Source of the DNA: Gammaproteobacteria bacterium
GTDB taxonomy: Bacteria; Pseudomonadota; Gammaproteobacteria; Steroidobacterales; Steroidobacteraceae
Length of the DNA: 64,000 nucleotides
Direction of reading: 5' to 3'
NCBI GenBank assembly: GCA_947455595.1
Contig: CANGOP010000002.1
Coordinates: forward strand, 1-64,000
The position numbers and the translations under genes are program-made. Below, piece after piece: positions 1 to 8,897 of this stretch. Each line of letters begins with the position of its first letter. Within the stretch, counting starts at the first letter, position 1. Below the pieces are notes generated by a model that worked only from the letters and a program-made list of their open reading frames with translations, made no database searches and was not told where the DNA came from.

Positions 1-33
1 AGCCGAACGTCCTTGTTCGGCAAGCGTCAGTGC

Positions 34-654
34 TTAGATCTGCGGGATCGACACGCCGTCGACCACGTAGACCACGCCGTTGTCGACCTTGTAGGACGCC
101 AAGACGTGGGCATTGTTGATCGTCAGGGTGCCCACGGTTGCGCCGGTGGGGCCGGTGCACGCGTGCAGCCCGAAGATGTTGTAGCCGCCGAGCGTCTTGT
201 ACGCCTTGATCTTGCCGTCATCGACGCGGAAGTCCACAGCACCCGCGATCACGGAGTAGCCCGCAACCATCTGCTGAACCGTCGTCTGATTGATCACGGT
301 GGTGTACAGCGCAAGGCTGCCACCAAACGATGGCATGTACTGGTCCGGAGCGACAATCACGGTCCACTTGGCCGTGGTCGCGGAACCATCCAGGCCGAGT
401 TCCGTCATCAGCGGCGCGCCAGTGACCGGATCAATCGACGCCGTGCCGGTGGCCAAGCCCGTGTAGAGCTCATTCTGGTAGCCGTAGAAGAAGCCCGCGT
501 ACGGGTTCGCAACGGAAGGCGTGCCGTTCAGAATGCTGTTGATCGTGGTGCCCTTGGGCATCGCGGTCAACTTGTAAGGCGTGGTGCAAGCCAAAGCAGC
601 ACCGCTCATAGCAACCGTGGCGGCCACGGCAACAAGGCGAGAAGCGAATTTCAT
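34..654 (-). CDS. Secreted fasciclin (FAS1)-like domain protein
   Basis: A 206-residue protein with a Sec signal peptide at about 1-22 (positive start, hydrophobic core, cleavage after ALA). The mature part resembles one FAS1 domain: a first-motif-like strand (WTVIVAPDQYM, near 95-105) and a clear C-terminal FAS1 ending (NAHVLASYKVDNGVVYVVDG, then SIP). Between signal peptide and first motif lies an insertion of about 60 residues. There are two cysteines, one directly after the cleavage site; the preceding residues do not form a clean lipobox. FAS1 proteins usually mediate adhesion or bind small hydrophobic ligands outside the cell; the ligand here is unknown. The start is supported by AGGGGA upstream. 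It lies downstream of mnmE on the same strand but 250 bases away, so it probably has its own promoter. Confidence 0.75.
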   Translation of the reverse strand: MKFASRLVAVAATVAMSGAALACTTPYKLTAMPKGTTINSILNGTPSVANPYAGFFYGYQNELYTGLATGTASIDPVTGAPLMTELGLDGSATTAKWTVIVAPDQYMPSFGGSLALYTTVINQTTVQQMVAGYSVIAGAVDFRVDDGKIKAYKTLGGYNIFGLHACTGPTGATVGTLTINNAHVLASYKVDNGVVYVVDGVSIPQI

Positions 655-830
655 GACTTATATCCCCTAAATAGGATGTTTTTGAGGTGACCTAGGTTCG
701 ATTGCTGCTTCGATGTCCTTGGCGCACGCACCGTCTGCCGACGTAGAAAGCTTCCCGTCTTCAGACGACGCGCGAAACTTACCGCGGCACTCGCGTCGAT
801 TTGATGACCGTCACAAAAAATTCACGATAT

Positions 831-847
831 TGAGTCAAATTGACTCA
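831..847. promoter_or_regulatory. Perfect 17-bp palindrome upstream of the fasciclin gene
   Basis: The sequence TGAGTCAAATTGACTCA is a perfect inverted repeat with 8-bp arms around one base. It sits about 180 bases upstream of the fasciclin start in an A/T-richer patch between that gene and the end of mnmE. Size and symmetry fit a dimeric repressor or activator operator. No cognate regulator is visible in the window. Confidence 0.4.
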
Positions 848-905
848 CTCGCTTAACATAATCTCGACGCGCGTTTCGCAAGGGGCGGCCGCCGCTCGCA
901 GCGCA

Positions 906-2234
906 TTATTTGCCGATGCAAAAGGTCGAGAACACTCGGCCGAGCAACTCATCACTCGTCACTCGCCCGATGATGTCGCCCAGCGCTTCGTGCGCCAGAC
1001 GCAACTCTTCGGCGAATAGGTCTGTCTCGCCGTTATGGGCGCACGTTTTGGCAAACGCCATATGGGCGCCGGCGCTATTCAACGCGTCTAGGTGCCGACG
1101 CCTCGCGCTCAGGAGACTCTCGGCACCCGCCTGGACCCCCAGCACCCGGGTCAGGTGTTGACGTAACTCCGCGAGTCCCGAGCCATCGAGAATAGAAATT
1201 GCGAGCGCTGATGCCGGACGTTGATCGACGAGATCGGCTTTTGTCAGCACTAACGTCGTATCCGTTGCGCGCCCGAGCGCCGCTATTTCCTGACTCGCCT
1301 GCGCGCAGGCTTCGTCATTGCTCGCATCCACGAGGTAGACAACATGATCGGCTGTTTCAATCGATGCGCGCGCCCGGCGCACGCCCTCGGCCTCCACCAC
1401 GTCGTCCGCATCACGCAGCCCCGCGGTGTCCAGTACGGTGACGGGTACGCCGTTCAGTTGGATTCGTTCCCGGAGCACGTCGCGGGTGGTGCCGGGTATA
1501 TCCGTCACGATGGCAGCGTCATGCCCAACCAGCGCATTCAGCAGACTCGATTTACCCGCGTTCGGTCGCCCGGCAATCACGACCGTGCAGCCTTCGGTGA
1601 GGAGTCGGCCTTGGCCGGCGGTGTTCAGCAACGTCGCCAGATCGTCTTGCGCCACGCGCACCCGCTGTGCCACGGCCGCCTCTTCTTGCAGTTGAATATC
1701 TTCATCAACGAAGTCGATGCTCGCTTCAACTTCAATCCGTATGCCCTCAATGTCCGCGGCGAGTTGATTGACTCTGCGCGAAAATTCACCCGTCAGCGAT
1801 CGATGGGCGGCCCGCGCGGCTGCCGTCGAACCGGCCGCGATCAGATCGGCGACCGCCTCTGCTTCAGCAAGATCGAGCCGGTCATTGAGATAAGCCCGCT
1901 GGGTAAATTCGCCGGGCCCCGCCATTCTCGCGCCGAGGCTCAGGGCGTGTTGCACCAGTGCATCCAGAACAACGGGGCTGCCGTGTCCCTGCAGTTCCGC
2001 CACATGCTCACCGGTGTAGGAATGCGGCGCATCGAAGCGGACAACGAGTCCCTGATCAATCGGGCCTTGCGTATCTTTGAAGACGCGAACTGCGGCTGCG
2101 CGGGCGGGCGGCAAGGGGCCCGCGAGGGTCTGCGCAATCCGGTGAGCGTCGGGCCCGGATAGACGGACCACACCGACGCCGCCAGAGCCTGGCGGCGTCG
2201 CGACCGCGACGATGGTGTCGTGTCGTTGCGTCAA
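906..2234 (-). CDS. mnmE: tRNA modification GTPase MnmE (TrmE)
   Basis: With MnmG, MnmE forms the 5-carboxymethylaminomethyl group on the wobble uridine of certain tRNAs. The 442-residue length is normal. The N-terminal folate-binding domain begins with TIVAVATPPGSGGVGVVRLSG. The G domain is inserted in the helical region: G1 GRPNAGKS at 222-229, G2 around TT 249-250, G3 DTAG at 269-272, G4 TKAD at 331-334. The protein ends in the catalytic CIGK tail. The start 14 bases after yidC fits the common rpmH-rnpA-yidD-yidC-mnmE transcription unit. mnmG, rsmG and parAB, which often follow in this group, are not in the window; a fasciclin gene follows instead. Confidence 0.98.
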   Translation of the reverse strand: MTQRHDTIVAVATPPGSGGVGVVRLSGPDAHRIAQTLAGPLPPARAAAVRVFKDTQGPIDQGLVVRFDAPHSYTGEHVAELQGHGSPVVLDALVQHALSLGARMAGPGEFTQRAYLNDRLDLAEAEAVADLIAAGSTAAARAAHRSLTGEFSRRVNQLAADIEGIRIEVEASIDFVDEDIQLQEEAAVAQRVRVAQDDLATLLNTAGQGRLLTEGCTVVIAGRPNAGKSSLLNALVGHDAAIVTDIPGTTRDVLRERIQLNGVPVTVLDTAGLRDADDVVEAEGVRRARASIETADHVVYLVDASNDEACAQASQEIAALGRATDTTLVLTKADLVDQRPASALAISILDGSGLAELRQHLTRVLGVQAGAESLLSARRRHLDALNSAGAHMAFAKTCAHNGETDLFAEELRLAHEALGDIIGRVTSDELLGRVFSTFCIGK

Positions 2235-2248
2235 CGAGCCCTCTACCG

Positions 2249-3943
2249 CTAGGCGCGAACCTTCTGAGATTCCTCAGCGACCACCTTGTTGATGTGCCAC
2301 TGCTGGGCAATCGACAAACCGGTGTTCGTGATCCAGTAGAGCACGAGGCCTGCCGGGAAGAACGCCATCATCGCGGTCATGAAGAACGGCATGATGGCGA
2401 AAACCTTAGCCTGTGTGGGATCCGGCGGCGTTGGGTTCATTTTGAACTGGCCGAACATCGCCGCACACATGATCGCCGGCAGGACGAAAAATGGATCTTT
2501 CACGGATAGGTCGTGCAGCCAGCCAACGAAGGGGGCCTGGCGCATCTCAACGCTTTCGAGCAAAACCCAGTAGAAACCCATGAAGACAGGAATCTGCACG
2601 AGCATGGGCAAGCAACCGGATAACGGATTCACCTTTTCGCGCTTGTAAAGTTCCATCATCTGCTTGCCGAGTTCTTCGCGATTGTCTTTGTAGCGGTCCT
2701 GCAAGGCTTTCACACGGGGCGCTATGTTGCGCATCCGGGCCATTGAGCGGCCGCTGGTCTGCGCGAGCGGGAAGAAGATTGCCTTGATGATGATCGTCAC
2801 CAGAATAATCGCGAGGCCCCAGTTGCTCACCAACTTATGGACCTGTGACAGTAGCCAGAACAGTGGCTTTGCGATCACGGTCAGAGTGCCGTAGTCGACG
2901 GTCAGATCAAGCTTTGGGGCGATCGCATCCAATTGGTCCTGCAGTTTGGGACCGATGTAGATTTGGTTTGCGAAGGTTGCCGTGCCGCCTGCGGCCACTT
3001 CCTGCCATGCATTCATCGCGGTCAGGCGATAGTCAGCATTGGCAACGGTCATGGAGTACTCCGTTGGCACTTTGGCATCAGGGACGATCGCCGTGACAAA
3101 GTGGTGTTGTAGCGCCGCGATCCAGCCTTCCGTGATCGCGCTCTTGGGCAATTGCTCGGGGTCGGGCTTTTCAACCGACAGTTTCTGGTATTTTTTGCCG
3201 TTGTAAACTGCGGGTCCCTGATACGAATAGGTTGCCGGGTTGAACATGGACCGGTCGACTTTGGTCCAGTGATGCACGAGCTGAGCGTAGGGACGGGCGC
3301 GGACCGCCGTCTCAGTTGCGTTGTGCACCGTCTGCTCTAAGCCGATCGCGTAATTGCCACGCTTGAAGTGCAGTGTGCGGCTGATGGTGATGCCGTCTGT
3401 CCCGGTCCAAGTAAACGGCACATCCAAGGTGTCAGCACCATCGGCAAGCGAGTAGGTGCTTTCAGGTGTCGTGTAGATGGCGTCGGCCGCCGAGGCCGCG
3501 CCGGCGCCGGCCAGACCCCATTGGAGTACCGACACACCGTCGGCACCCGACGGCTGCAAGAGCTGGACAAAGGCATCTTTTTGTTCGACTGAAAGCGAAT
3601 ACTGATTGAGTGTCGCGCCACGAATCTCGACACCCGCGGTGTTGACCGTCAGATCCAACACGTCCGTATGGATATGGATATCGGTACCCGTTGCTGCCGA
3701 CGTCGTTGGGACGGGCGTGGGAGTCGACGCGGGTTGCGTGGGGGCGGGCGCCGTGGCCGCTGCCGCTCCCGCACTCGGTACGCTGCCACGCAGCGCCGTT
3801 GCAGCCGGGTCCTGTGATTGGGTCGCAGCCTGTGCGGTGGGGGCGGGCGCTGGGGGCGGGGCGTAGTCGTGCTGCCATGTTTGGTAGTTCACGAACAGCA
3901 GTAAGCCAAGACCAGCCAGTGCGAAAAGACGTTGGTTATCCAT
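2249..3943 (-). CDS. yidC: Membrane protein insertase YidC
   Basis: Inner-membrane insertase that works alone or with SecYEG to place and fold membrane proteins. The 564-residue length is typical of Gram-negative YidC. A first transmembrane segment (about 5-20, FALAGLGLLLFVNY) is followed by an Ala/Pro/Thr-rich linker and a large periplasmic beta domain to about residue 345. The conserved 60KD_IMP core follows, with WGLAIILVTIIIKAIFFPL and the GCLPMLVQIPVFMGFYWVL segment, and further helices up to the basic C-terminus. It starts 9 bases after yidD on the same strand, so the genes are probably co-transcribed. Confidence 0.98.
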   Translation of the reverse strand: MDNQRLFALAGLGLLLFVNYQTWQHDYAPPPAPAPTAQAATQSQDPAATALRGSVPSAGAAAATAPAPTQPASTPTPVPTTSAATGTDIHIHTDVLDLTVNTAGVEIRGATLNQYSLSVEQKDAFVQLLQPSGADGVSVLQWGLAGAGAASAADAIYTTPESTYSLADGADTLDVPFTWTGTDGITISRTLHFKRGNYAIGLEQTVHNATETAVRARPYAQLVHHWTKVDRSMFNPATYSYQGPAVYNGKKYQKLSVEKPDPEQLPKSAITEGWIAALQHHFVTAIVPDAKVPTEYSMTVANADYRLTAMNAWQEVAAGGTATFANQIYIGPKLQDQLDAIAPKLDLTVDYGTLTVIAKPLFWLLSQVHKLVSNWGLAIILVTIIIKAIFFPLAQTSGRSMARMRNIAPRVKALQDRYKDNREELGKQMMELYKREKVNPLSGCLPMLVQIPVFMGFYWVLLESVEMRQAPFVGWLHDLSVKDPFFVLPAIMCAAMFGQFKMNPTPPDPTQAKVFAIMPFFMTAMMAFFPAGLVLYWITNTGLSIAQQWHINKVVAEESQKVRA

Positions 3944-3951
3944 GGGGACTC

Positions 3952-4209
3952 TTAGGTTCCATCAACGGGGCGCCGCGCCTTGGGGGCGGCGGCTGGGACG
4001 GGATCGTAACCGCCCGCATGCCACGGGTGGCAGCGAGCGATGCGGCGGGCGGCCATCCAGCCACCTCGGCAGGCGCCGTGGCACTCAATAGCCTCCAACG
4101 CATAAGCCGAACAGGACGGATAGTACCGGCAGTTGGGGCCGAGTAGGGGACTGATCAAGGTCCGATAGGCCTGGACCAGTGCTCGCAAGGTGATCGCCAG
4201 GGGACTCAC
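3952..4209 (-). CDS. yidD: Membrane protein insertion efficiency factor YidD
   Basis: An 85-residue member of the YidD (DUF37) family, an inner-membrane-associated protein that aids YidC-dependent insertion. The family block [25 protein letters not shown] is present, with the conserved Cys residues and the downstream [12 protein letters not shown] motif. It begins with GTG; that GTG overlaps the rnpA stop in a GTGA arrangement, which suggests translational coupling. Its place between rnpA and yidC is conserved across many bacteria and confirms the assignment. Confidence 0.95.
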   Translation of the reverse strand: MSPLAITLRALVQAYRTLISPLLGPNCRYYPSCSAYALEAIECHGACRGGWMAARRIARCHPWHAGGYDPVPAAAPKARRPVDGT

Positions 4210-4580
4210 AAGATCACCTTGGCCCTACCGGCCCGACGCGTTGCGTCATTCAGCAAGCGCTCTAAGCTGTGCACGATATCGGGTTCTGTCGCCTCACGGG
4301 CACCCGGTCGGCTCGTGACGACGTAGTCGAGGGGGGGAAGTTCGGTGAGGGCGTGTCGGAAGACTTCGCGAATGAGGCGCCGAATATAGTTCCGACGCAC
4401 GGCCTTGCCGACCGAGCGATAGCTCACCGACATGCCGAGCCGAGCGTGGCCCTCGGCATTCGCTAATGCATTGATTGCGAAGAGATTATCTCCCGCTCGC
4501 TTGCCTTGCCGATAGACGCGGTCAAATTCCGCGCCGGAGTGTAGGCGATGACTGGGGCGGAAGCTGTTTGGACCGGTCAC
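4206..4580 (-). CDS. rnpA: Ribonuclease P protein component
   Basis: Basic protein subunit of RNase P, which together with the M1 RNA removes 5' leaders from pre-tRNAs. The 124-residue length is normal. The family signature is visible as [16 protein letters not shown] near 62-77, preceded by the [17 protein letters not shown] region that corresponds to the usual RNR motif. It lies 43 bases downstream of rpmH and overlaps yidD by four bases, matching the near-universal rpmH-rnpA-yidD arrangement. Confidence 0.97.
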   Translation of the reverse strand: MTGPNSFRPSHRLHSGAEFDRVYRQGKRAGDNLFAINALANAEGHARLGMSVSYRSVGKAVRRNYIRRLIREVFRHALTELPPLDYVVTSRPGAREATEPDIVHSLERLLNDATRRAGRAKVIL

Positions 4581-4623
4581 GGCGACGGGCTGCGGAACGC
4601 CGCCCGGTAATCGCGGATCCCGA

Positions 4624-4758
4624 TTACGGGATCAGACGCTTACGGCCCTTGGCACGACGACGGGCCAGGACTTGCCGGCCCTTCTTCGTCGCCATGCGGG
4701 CACGGAAGCCGTGGGTACGCTTGCGGTGGATGGTGCTCGGCTGGTAAGTGCGCTTCAT
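4624..4758 (-). CDS. rpmH: 50S ribosomal protein L34
   Basis: A 44-residue, extremely basic protein that the ORF track lists only in other frames. Translation of the minus strand from the ATG at 4758 gives [20 protein letters not shown] and continues to a C-terminus of GRKRLIP before TAA. This is the classical L34 sequence and length. L34 is a component of the large ribosomal subunit. It is the first gene of the minus-strand rpmH-rnpA-yidD-yidC-mnmE cluster and is divergent from dnaA across a 175-base gap that must hold both promoters. Confidence 0.98.
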   Translation of the reverse strand: MKRTYQPSTIHRKRTHGFRARMATKKGRQVLARRRAKGRKRLIP

Positions 4759-4933
4759 GGCGGAATCGTCCGGATAAACAAATGTGTGGCGTTTTACGGC
4801 CAGAGCCGCACAATTTATCCGCGCCAGTTCTTCTTGTCAATCATCGAGTGGGTCCGAAGTTGCTGTATCAGGGGGGATGGTCGTTATAAACTCGCCGTCC
4901 CATCCCTTGACGTAGTCAGACTGGCCACCGTAC

Positions 4934-6307
4934 ATGCTCAGCGCGGACGAACTTTGGAATCTGTGTCTGCGCCATCTCGAAGCTGAGGTTGCCGAGCAGC
5001 AGTTTAATACGTGGGTGCGGCCGTTACAGGCAGCCGGCGACCCGGGTCATTTAAAGTTGCTGGCGCCAAACAAGTTCGTTGTCGATTGGGTCCGCCAGAA
5101 CATCCTTCCGCGAATTGGAGAGATCGTTTCCGCGCAAGTTCCCGCAAATGAGCTCCTGCCGCAGGTCACGATTGAGGTGGGTAGCCGGGAGACCAAGCCC
5201 ATTGAGGCTGAGAGCGCGAGAGTGACCCCGGCCCCGGCACAAGAGTTTGGGGGGCGTCCGTCGGGGCGTCCAGCGCCTACCGTGATCGGCGCGCGCATCA
5301 ACCCGGAGTTCACGTTTGAGAACTTCGTCGAGGGCAAAAGCAATCAATTGGCGAAGGCTGCCGCGCGGCAAGTGGCCGATAACCCTGGCGTCGCGTACAA
5401 CCCGCTGTTTGTTTACGGTGGTGTCGGATTGGGCAAGACCCATCTGATGCACGCAGTTGCCAACGAGATCAAGGCACGGCGTCCGGATGCACGGGTGGCT
5501 TACGTCCATTCCGAACGTTTTGTCGGCGATATGGTGCGTGCGTTACAGCACAACACGATCGCAGATTTTAAGGTTGCCTATCGCTCACTGGATGCGTTGT
5601 TGATCGATGACATCCAGTTTTTCGCGGGTAAAGATCGTTCCCAAGAAGAGTTCTTCCATACATTCAACGCCCTGCTTGAAGGTCAGCAACAAGTCATCCT
5701 GACGTGTGACCGGTATCCGAAGGAAGTGAATGGTCTTGAAGAGCGGCTCAAATCGCGCTTCGGTTGGGGACTGACGATTTCGATTGAGCCGCCGGATCTA
5801 GAGACCTGCGTCGCGATTTTGATGAGCAAAGCCCAACTGGCCCACGTTGCTCTACCGGACGAAGTGGCGTTCTTTATCGCGAAGCGGATCCGCTCCAACG
5901 TGCGTGAGTTGGAAGGCGCGTTGCGGCGAGTAGCCGCAAATGCCCAATTTACAGGTCGGCCGATTACGCTCGAGTTCGCGCGTGAGGCGCTGAAGGATCT
6001 GATCGCGTTGCAGGAAAAATTGGTCACGATTGAGAATATTCAGAAGACGGTGGCTGAGTACTACAAGTTGCGCGTAGCGGAATTGCTGTCAAAGCGCCGC
6101 AGTCGCTCGGTGGCGCGACCTCGCCAGGTGGCGATGGCGTTGGCCAAGGAGCTGACGACGCATTCGCTGCCGGAAATCGGTGACGCTTTCGGCGGCCGTG
6201 ATCACACGACGGTCTTGCATGCATGCAAGCGGATTCGGGAATTGCGGGATGAAGAACGGCGGATGGATGAGGATTACGCAAACTTGTTAAGAACATTGAC
6301 AGGATGA
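4934..6307 (+). CDS. dnaA: Chromosomal replication initiator DnaA
   Basis: AAA+ protein that binds DnaA boxes and opens the origin. Of 457 residues, domain I is about 1-85 ([22 protein letters not shown]), domain II is a short Pro-rich linker, and domain III has Walker A GGVGLGKT at 162-169 and Walker [10 protein letters not shown] at 222-230. Domain IV ends with the DNA-binding signature [15 protein letters not shown] at about 420-434. The ATG start matches the family's N-terminus, although the ribosome-binding site is weak. Upstream a TATAAA at 4885-4890 could be part of the promoter. It is followed by the candidate origin and dnaN. Confidence 0.98.
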   Translation: MLSADELWNLCLRHLEAEVAEQQFNTWVRPLQAAGDPGHLKLLAPNKFVVDWVRQNILPRIGEIVSAQVPANELLPQVTIEVGSRETKPIEAESARVTPAPAQEFGGRPSGRPAPTVIGARINPEFTFENFVEGKSNQLAKAAARQVADNPGVAYNPLFVYGGVGLGKTHLMHAVANEIKARRPDARVAYVHSERFVGDMVRALQHNTIADFKVAYRSLDALLIDDIQFFAGKDRSQEEFFHTFNALLEGQQQVILTCDRYPKEVNGLEERLKSRFGWGLTISIEPPDLETCVAILMSKAQLAHVALPDEVAFFIAKRIRSNVRELEGALRRVAANAQFTGRPITLEFAREALKDLIALQEKLVTIENIQKTVAEYYKLRVAELLSKRRSRSVARPRQVAMALAKELTTHSLPEIGDAFGGRDHTTVLHACKRIRELRDEERRMDEDYANLLRTLTG

Positions 6308-6316
6308 TGTGGATAA
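6308..6316 (-). promoter_or_regulatory. DnaA box (perfect)
   Basis: TGTGGATAA is the exact complement of the consensus DnaA box TTATCCACA and starts directly after the dnaA stop codon. It may serve both the origin and dnaA autoregulation. Confidence 0.75.
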
Positions 6317-6353
6317 CTTGTGGAGTTTTTGCATTGCCCGATACCATGGCAAG

Positions 6354-6362
6354 ATATCCACA
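6354..6362 (+). promoter_or_regulatory. DnaA box (8 of 9)
   Basis: ATATCCACA differs from TTATCCACA only at the first base. It lies 38 bases after the first box within the same candidate origin. Confidence 0.55.
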
Positions 6363-6569
6363 GGTCGCACACAACATCTCCGCGGGTTGCGGGACGGCTA
6401 TCCCAGTCGTTATGCTTCTCGTAAACAGATAATTTATAAGGTTTTTTTTGGGTTTTACAACGAAACTCGGTCCCTCTGTTGCAACAGCAACAATCTGAGT
6501 TCCTAAGAATCCAGAATTAAGATTAAAGAACGCACGGTGAGTCGGATCGGCCAAGCCGAAGGTGAAACG

Positions 6570-7664
6570 ATGAAATTCACGAGTGAACGCGAACGTATTC
6601 TGGAGCCCCTGCAGGCAGTGATCGGCGTCGTCGAACGTCGGCAAACGATGCCGATACTCGCAAATGTCTTGTTGTCCGCCAGTAACGGTCGCCTGTCGAT
6701 CACGGCGACGGATCTGGAAGTCGAGCTGGTCGCGGGTGGTGAGGTCACCATCCAGGCAGCCGGTGACATCACGGTTCCCGGTCGGAAGTTCCTCGATATC
6801 GTTCGGGCGTTGCCTGAAAAGTCGACTGTCACGTTTGCGCTGGAAGGCGACAAAGTCATTGTGCGCGCCGGTAAGAGCCGCTTCACCTTGACCACGCTGC
6901 CGGCCACCGATTTTCCGGCGGTCGAGGAGATCAATCCTCAACTGACGTTTGATTTAGACCAGGCCGCATTACGCGGGTTGCTCGAAAAAACTCATTTTTC
7001 GATGGCACAGCAAGATGTTCGGTACTACCTGAACGGTATGTTGTTGGAATCGGACGGGAAAATGCTGCGAACTGTAGCCACTGACGGCCATCGTCTGGCA
7101 TTGAGCGAAATTGAGCTGTCTCTGAAGGCCGGCGTCCATCAGGTGATCGTGCCGCGCAAGGGCGTACTCGAGTTGCAGCGCTTGATCGGTAACGAAGGCG
7201 TTGCTTCCCTGCAGGTTGGCAGTAATCACATTCGCGTCACGATCGGCGATATTCGGTTCACTTCAAAGCTCATTGATGGTCGTTTCCCAGAATATGGGCG
7301 CGTTATCCCGGCAGCGCCAGCGCGCCTCGTGAAAGCCGATCGTGATGCCTTGCGTCGCGCATTGCATCGCACGTCGATCTTGGCGAATGAAAAGTACCGC
7401 GGGATTCGTCTCGCGTTGCGCGCGAATCTGCTTGTGCTCACAGCGCACAACCCGGAGCAGGAAGAGGCTGAGGAAGAGGTGGAGGTTGCCTACGAGGGCG
7501 AAGAGTTCGAAGTGGGGTTCAACGTTAACTATCTGTTGGATGCACTCGCGGCACTAGAGGGTGTCGAAGTGGAATTGGGTTTGACGGATGCCAACAGCAG
7601 CTGCTTGTTGCGTGCACCCGGCGGCGGCGCTAGTCGCTATGTCGTGATGCCAATGCGTCTCTGA
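6570..7664 (+). CDS. dnaN: DNA polymerase III beta sliding clamp
   Basis: Ring-shaped processivity clamp of the replicative polymerase, built of three similar domains. The ORF track begins 33 bases earlier, but the family's N-terminus is MKFTSERERILEPLQAVIGVVERRQTMPIL, which begins at the ATG at 6570 and has AAGGTG a few bases upstream. That gives 364 residues, close to the usual 366. Conserved blocks include NVLLSASNGRLSITATDLEVEL and the C-terminal YVVMPMRL. It lies between dnaA and recF; recF starts 7 bases after its stop, so the two are almost certainly co-transcribed. Confidence 0.98.
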   Translation: MKFTSERERILEPLQAVIGVVERRQTMPILANVLLSASNGRLSITATDLEVELVAGGEVTIQAAGDITVPGRKFLDIVRALPEKSTVTFALEGDKVIVRAGKSRFTLTTLPATDFPAVEEINPQLTFDLDQAALRGLLEKTHFSMAQQDVRYYLNGMLLESDGKMLRTVATDGHRLALSEIELSLKAGVHQVIVPRKGVLELQRLIGNEGVASLQVGSNHIRVTIGDIRFTSKLIDGRFPEYGRVIPAAPARLVKADRDALRRALHRTSILANEKYRGIRLALRANLLVLTAHNPEQEEAEEEVEVAYEGEEFEVGFNVNYLLDALAALEGVEVELGLTDANSSCLLRAPGGGASRYVVMPMRL

Positions 7665-7671
7665 TCGAGGA

Positions 7672-8742
7672 ATGCCGCTCAATCGCCTAGAGATCGACGA
7701 TTTCAGATGCATTGAGCGGGCCAGCCTCGCGCTCGATTCGCGCTACAACTTATTTGTTGGCGAGAACGCCTCGGGGAAAACGAGTCTCCTCGAGGCGATT
7801 TTCTTTCTGGGCCGGGGTCGGTCCTTCAGGACCCGTCGTTTGGACCGCTTGGTTCGGCAAGGACGGGACGAATTTCGACTGGTGGGTTGGGTCGGTGGAG
7901 AGGGTCCAGCGACGGTTTTAGGTATTGCCGGTTCCCGTGAGGGTACCGAGATCCGCGTGGGTGGTGGCTCTGCACCCTCCACGGCGTCTCTGGCAGAACA
8001 TTTTCCGCCTCAAATCATTGATCCGGACGTCCATAAACTATTAGAGGAAGGCCCTACGAGGCGCCGGCGGTTCCTCGACTGGGGCGTGTTCCACGTGGAA
8101 CATTCTTTTTTGGACGTTTGGCAGCGCTATCACCGGGCGCTCCGGCAACGAAATGCGGCCTTGAGGCAGCACGCCAGCCGGTTTTCTATCGAGGCATGGG
8201 ACCAAGAATTGCTTCAGGCAGGTGAGCGGCTGGACGTTCTCAGGCGAGAATACTTGGCGCAACTTGCTGAGCCGCTACATGCCGTGGGCACCGCGCTCTT
8301 GGGGCTCGAGGTCACGGTGGCATATTCCAGCGGTTGGGCCCAAGACGACACCTTCATCGCGGCCCTTGAGAAAAGTCGGGAGCGGGACGGGCGTCTCGGC
8401 ATTACCCATGTCGGCCCCCATCGGGCGGACATCTCCATTCGCGTCGGTGGGCAACTGGCGAAGGAGCGAGTGTCCAGAGGTCAGCAGAAGCTCTTGGCAT
8501 CCGCACTGATTTTGGCGCAGTTACGAGTTCAAGAGACGCTACATCCAGGACGTGGCGCCCTCTTGTTGGACGATCCTGCGGCGGAACTGGATGGGACGCG
8601 ACTCACGGCCTTACTGGGGGTCGTGCGCGGACTCGCAAGTCAGCTGTTTGTGACCTCTCTGCGTCCCGAACTGGAGAGTCTCGGTGAACCCGGTGCCATG
8701 TTCCACGTGGAACATGGTCGGATCCGTACCCACGATCGATAA
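7672..8742 (+). CDS. recF: DNA replication and repair protein RecF
   Basis: SMC-like ABC ATPase that loads RecA at gaps through the RecFOR pathway. The 356-residue length is normal. Walker A GENASGKTS is at 30-38, the ABC signature region reads VSRGQQKLLASALILAQL, and Walker B with D-loop reads ALLLDDPAAELD. The start ATG follows the dnaN stop by a few bases. The gene carries two exact copies of a 16-bp parS-type palindrome (8087-8102 and 8699-8714), both read through as coding sequence; the encoded stretch VFHVEH / MFHVEHG is therefore shared by two places in the protein. Confidence 0.97.
   Translation: MPLNRLEIDDFRCIERASLALDSRYNLFVGENASGKTSLLEAIFFLGRGRSFRTRRLDRLVRQGRDEFRLVGWVGGEGPATVLGIAGSREGTEIRVGGGSAPSTASLAEHFPPQIIDPDVHKLLEEGPTRRRRFLDWGVFHVEHSFLDVWQRYHRALRQRNAALRQHASRFSIEAWDQELLQAGERLDVLRREYLAQLAEPLHAVGTALLGLEVTVAYSSGWAQDDTFIAALEKSRERDGRLGITHVGPHRADISIRVGGQLAKERVSRGQQKLLASALILAQLRVQETLHPGRGALLLDDPAAELDGTRLTALLGVVRGLASQLFVTSLRPELESLGEPGAMFHVEHGRIRTHDR
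8087..8102. promoter_or_regulatory. parS: parS centromere-like site 1 (within recF)
   Basis: TGTTCCACGTGGAACA is a perfect 16-bp palindrome and is identical to the parS form known from Pseudomonas, a variant of the general TGTTTCACGTGAAACA consensus. ParB binds such sites to start chromosome segregation. Location close to dnaA supports the call. parA and parB themselves are outside the window. Confidence 0.85.
8699..8714. promoter_or_regulatory. parS: parS centromere-like site 2 (end of recF)
   Basis: A second exact TGTTCCACGTGGAACA, about 600 bases from the first. Here the symmetry extends to 20 bp (CATGTTCCACGTGGAACATG, 8697-8716). A chance second copy of a 16-mer at this spacing is very unlikely, so both are probably functional ParB sites. 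Confidence 0.87.
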
Positions 8743-8755
8743 CCTCTGAGCAAGC

Positions 8756-8764
8756 TGTGGATAA
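8756..8764 (-). promoter_or_regulatory. DnaA box in the recF-gyrB gap
   Basis: A perfect TGTGGATAA (complement of TTATCCACA) directly after recF and about 140 bases upstream of the gyrB promoter. It could titrate DnaA or tie gyrB expression to DnaA activity. Confidence 0.6.
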
Positions 8765-8897
8765 CTGCGCTATCACCGCTCAAATCTACGCGCAGGAAAA
8801 GTGAAGAGCGCCGTGGAGGGCGCCTCCGATCAGCGATCTCCCCACGCAGTCGAAGCGTCGCGGCAGACCGGATGTACAGGCAGCGCAAGCCCTTGAA

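Larger units (their letters stand above)
6308..6569. other. oriC: Candidate replication origin (oriC) between dnaA and dnaN
   Basis: This noncoding gap begins with a perfect DnaA box (TGTGGATAA) immediately after the dnaA stop and carries a second near-perfect box (ATATCCACA) at 6354-6362. An unusually A/T-rich run (ATAATTTATAAGG followed by a T-tract, about 6429-6452) resembles a DNA unwinding element, in an otherwise GC-rich genome. Origins next to dnaA are the rule in related bacteria. The alternative position, the rpmH-dnaA gap, shows only poor box matches. The same gap must also hold the dnaN promoter if dnaN is not read through from dnaA. Confidence 0.5.

Noticed and set aside
13-690. 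225-residue plus-strand ORF opposite the fasciclin gene
   Set aside because: The TTG-started frame gives an Arg/His/Asp-rich sequence typical of antisense shadows; the minus-strand gene has a signal peptide and FAS1 motifs.
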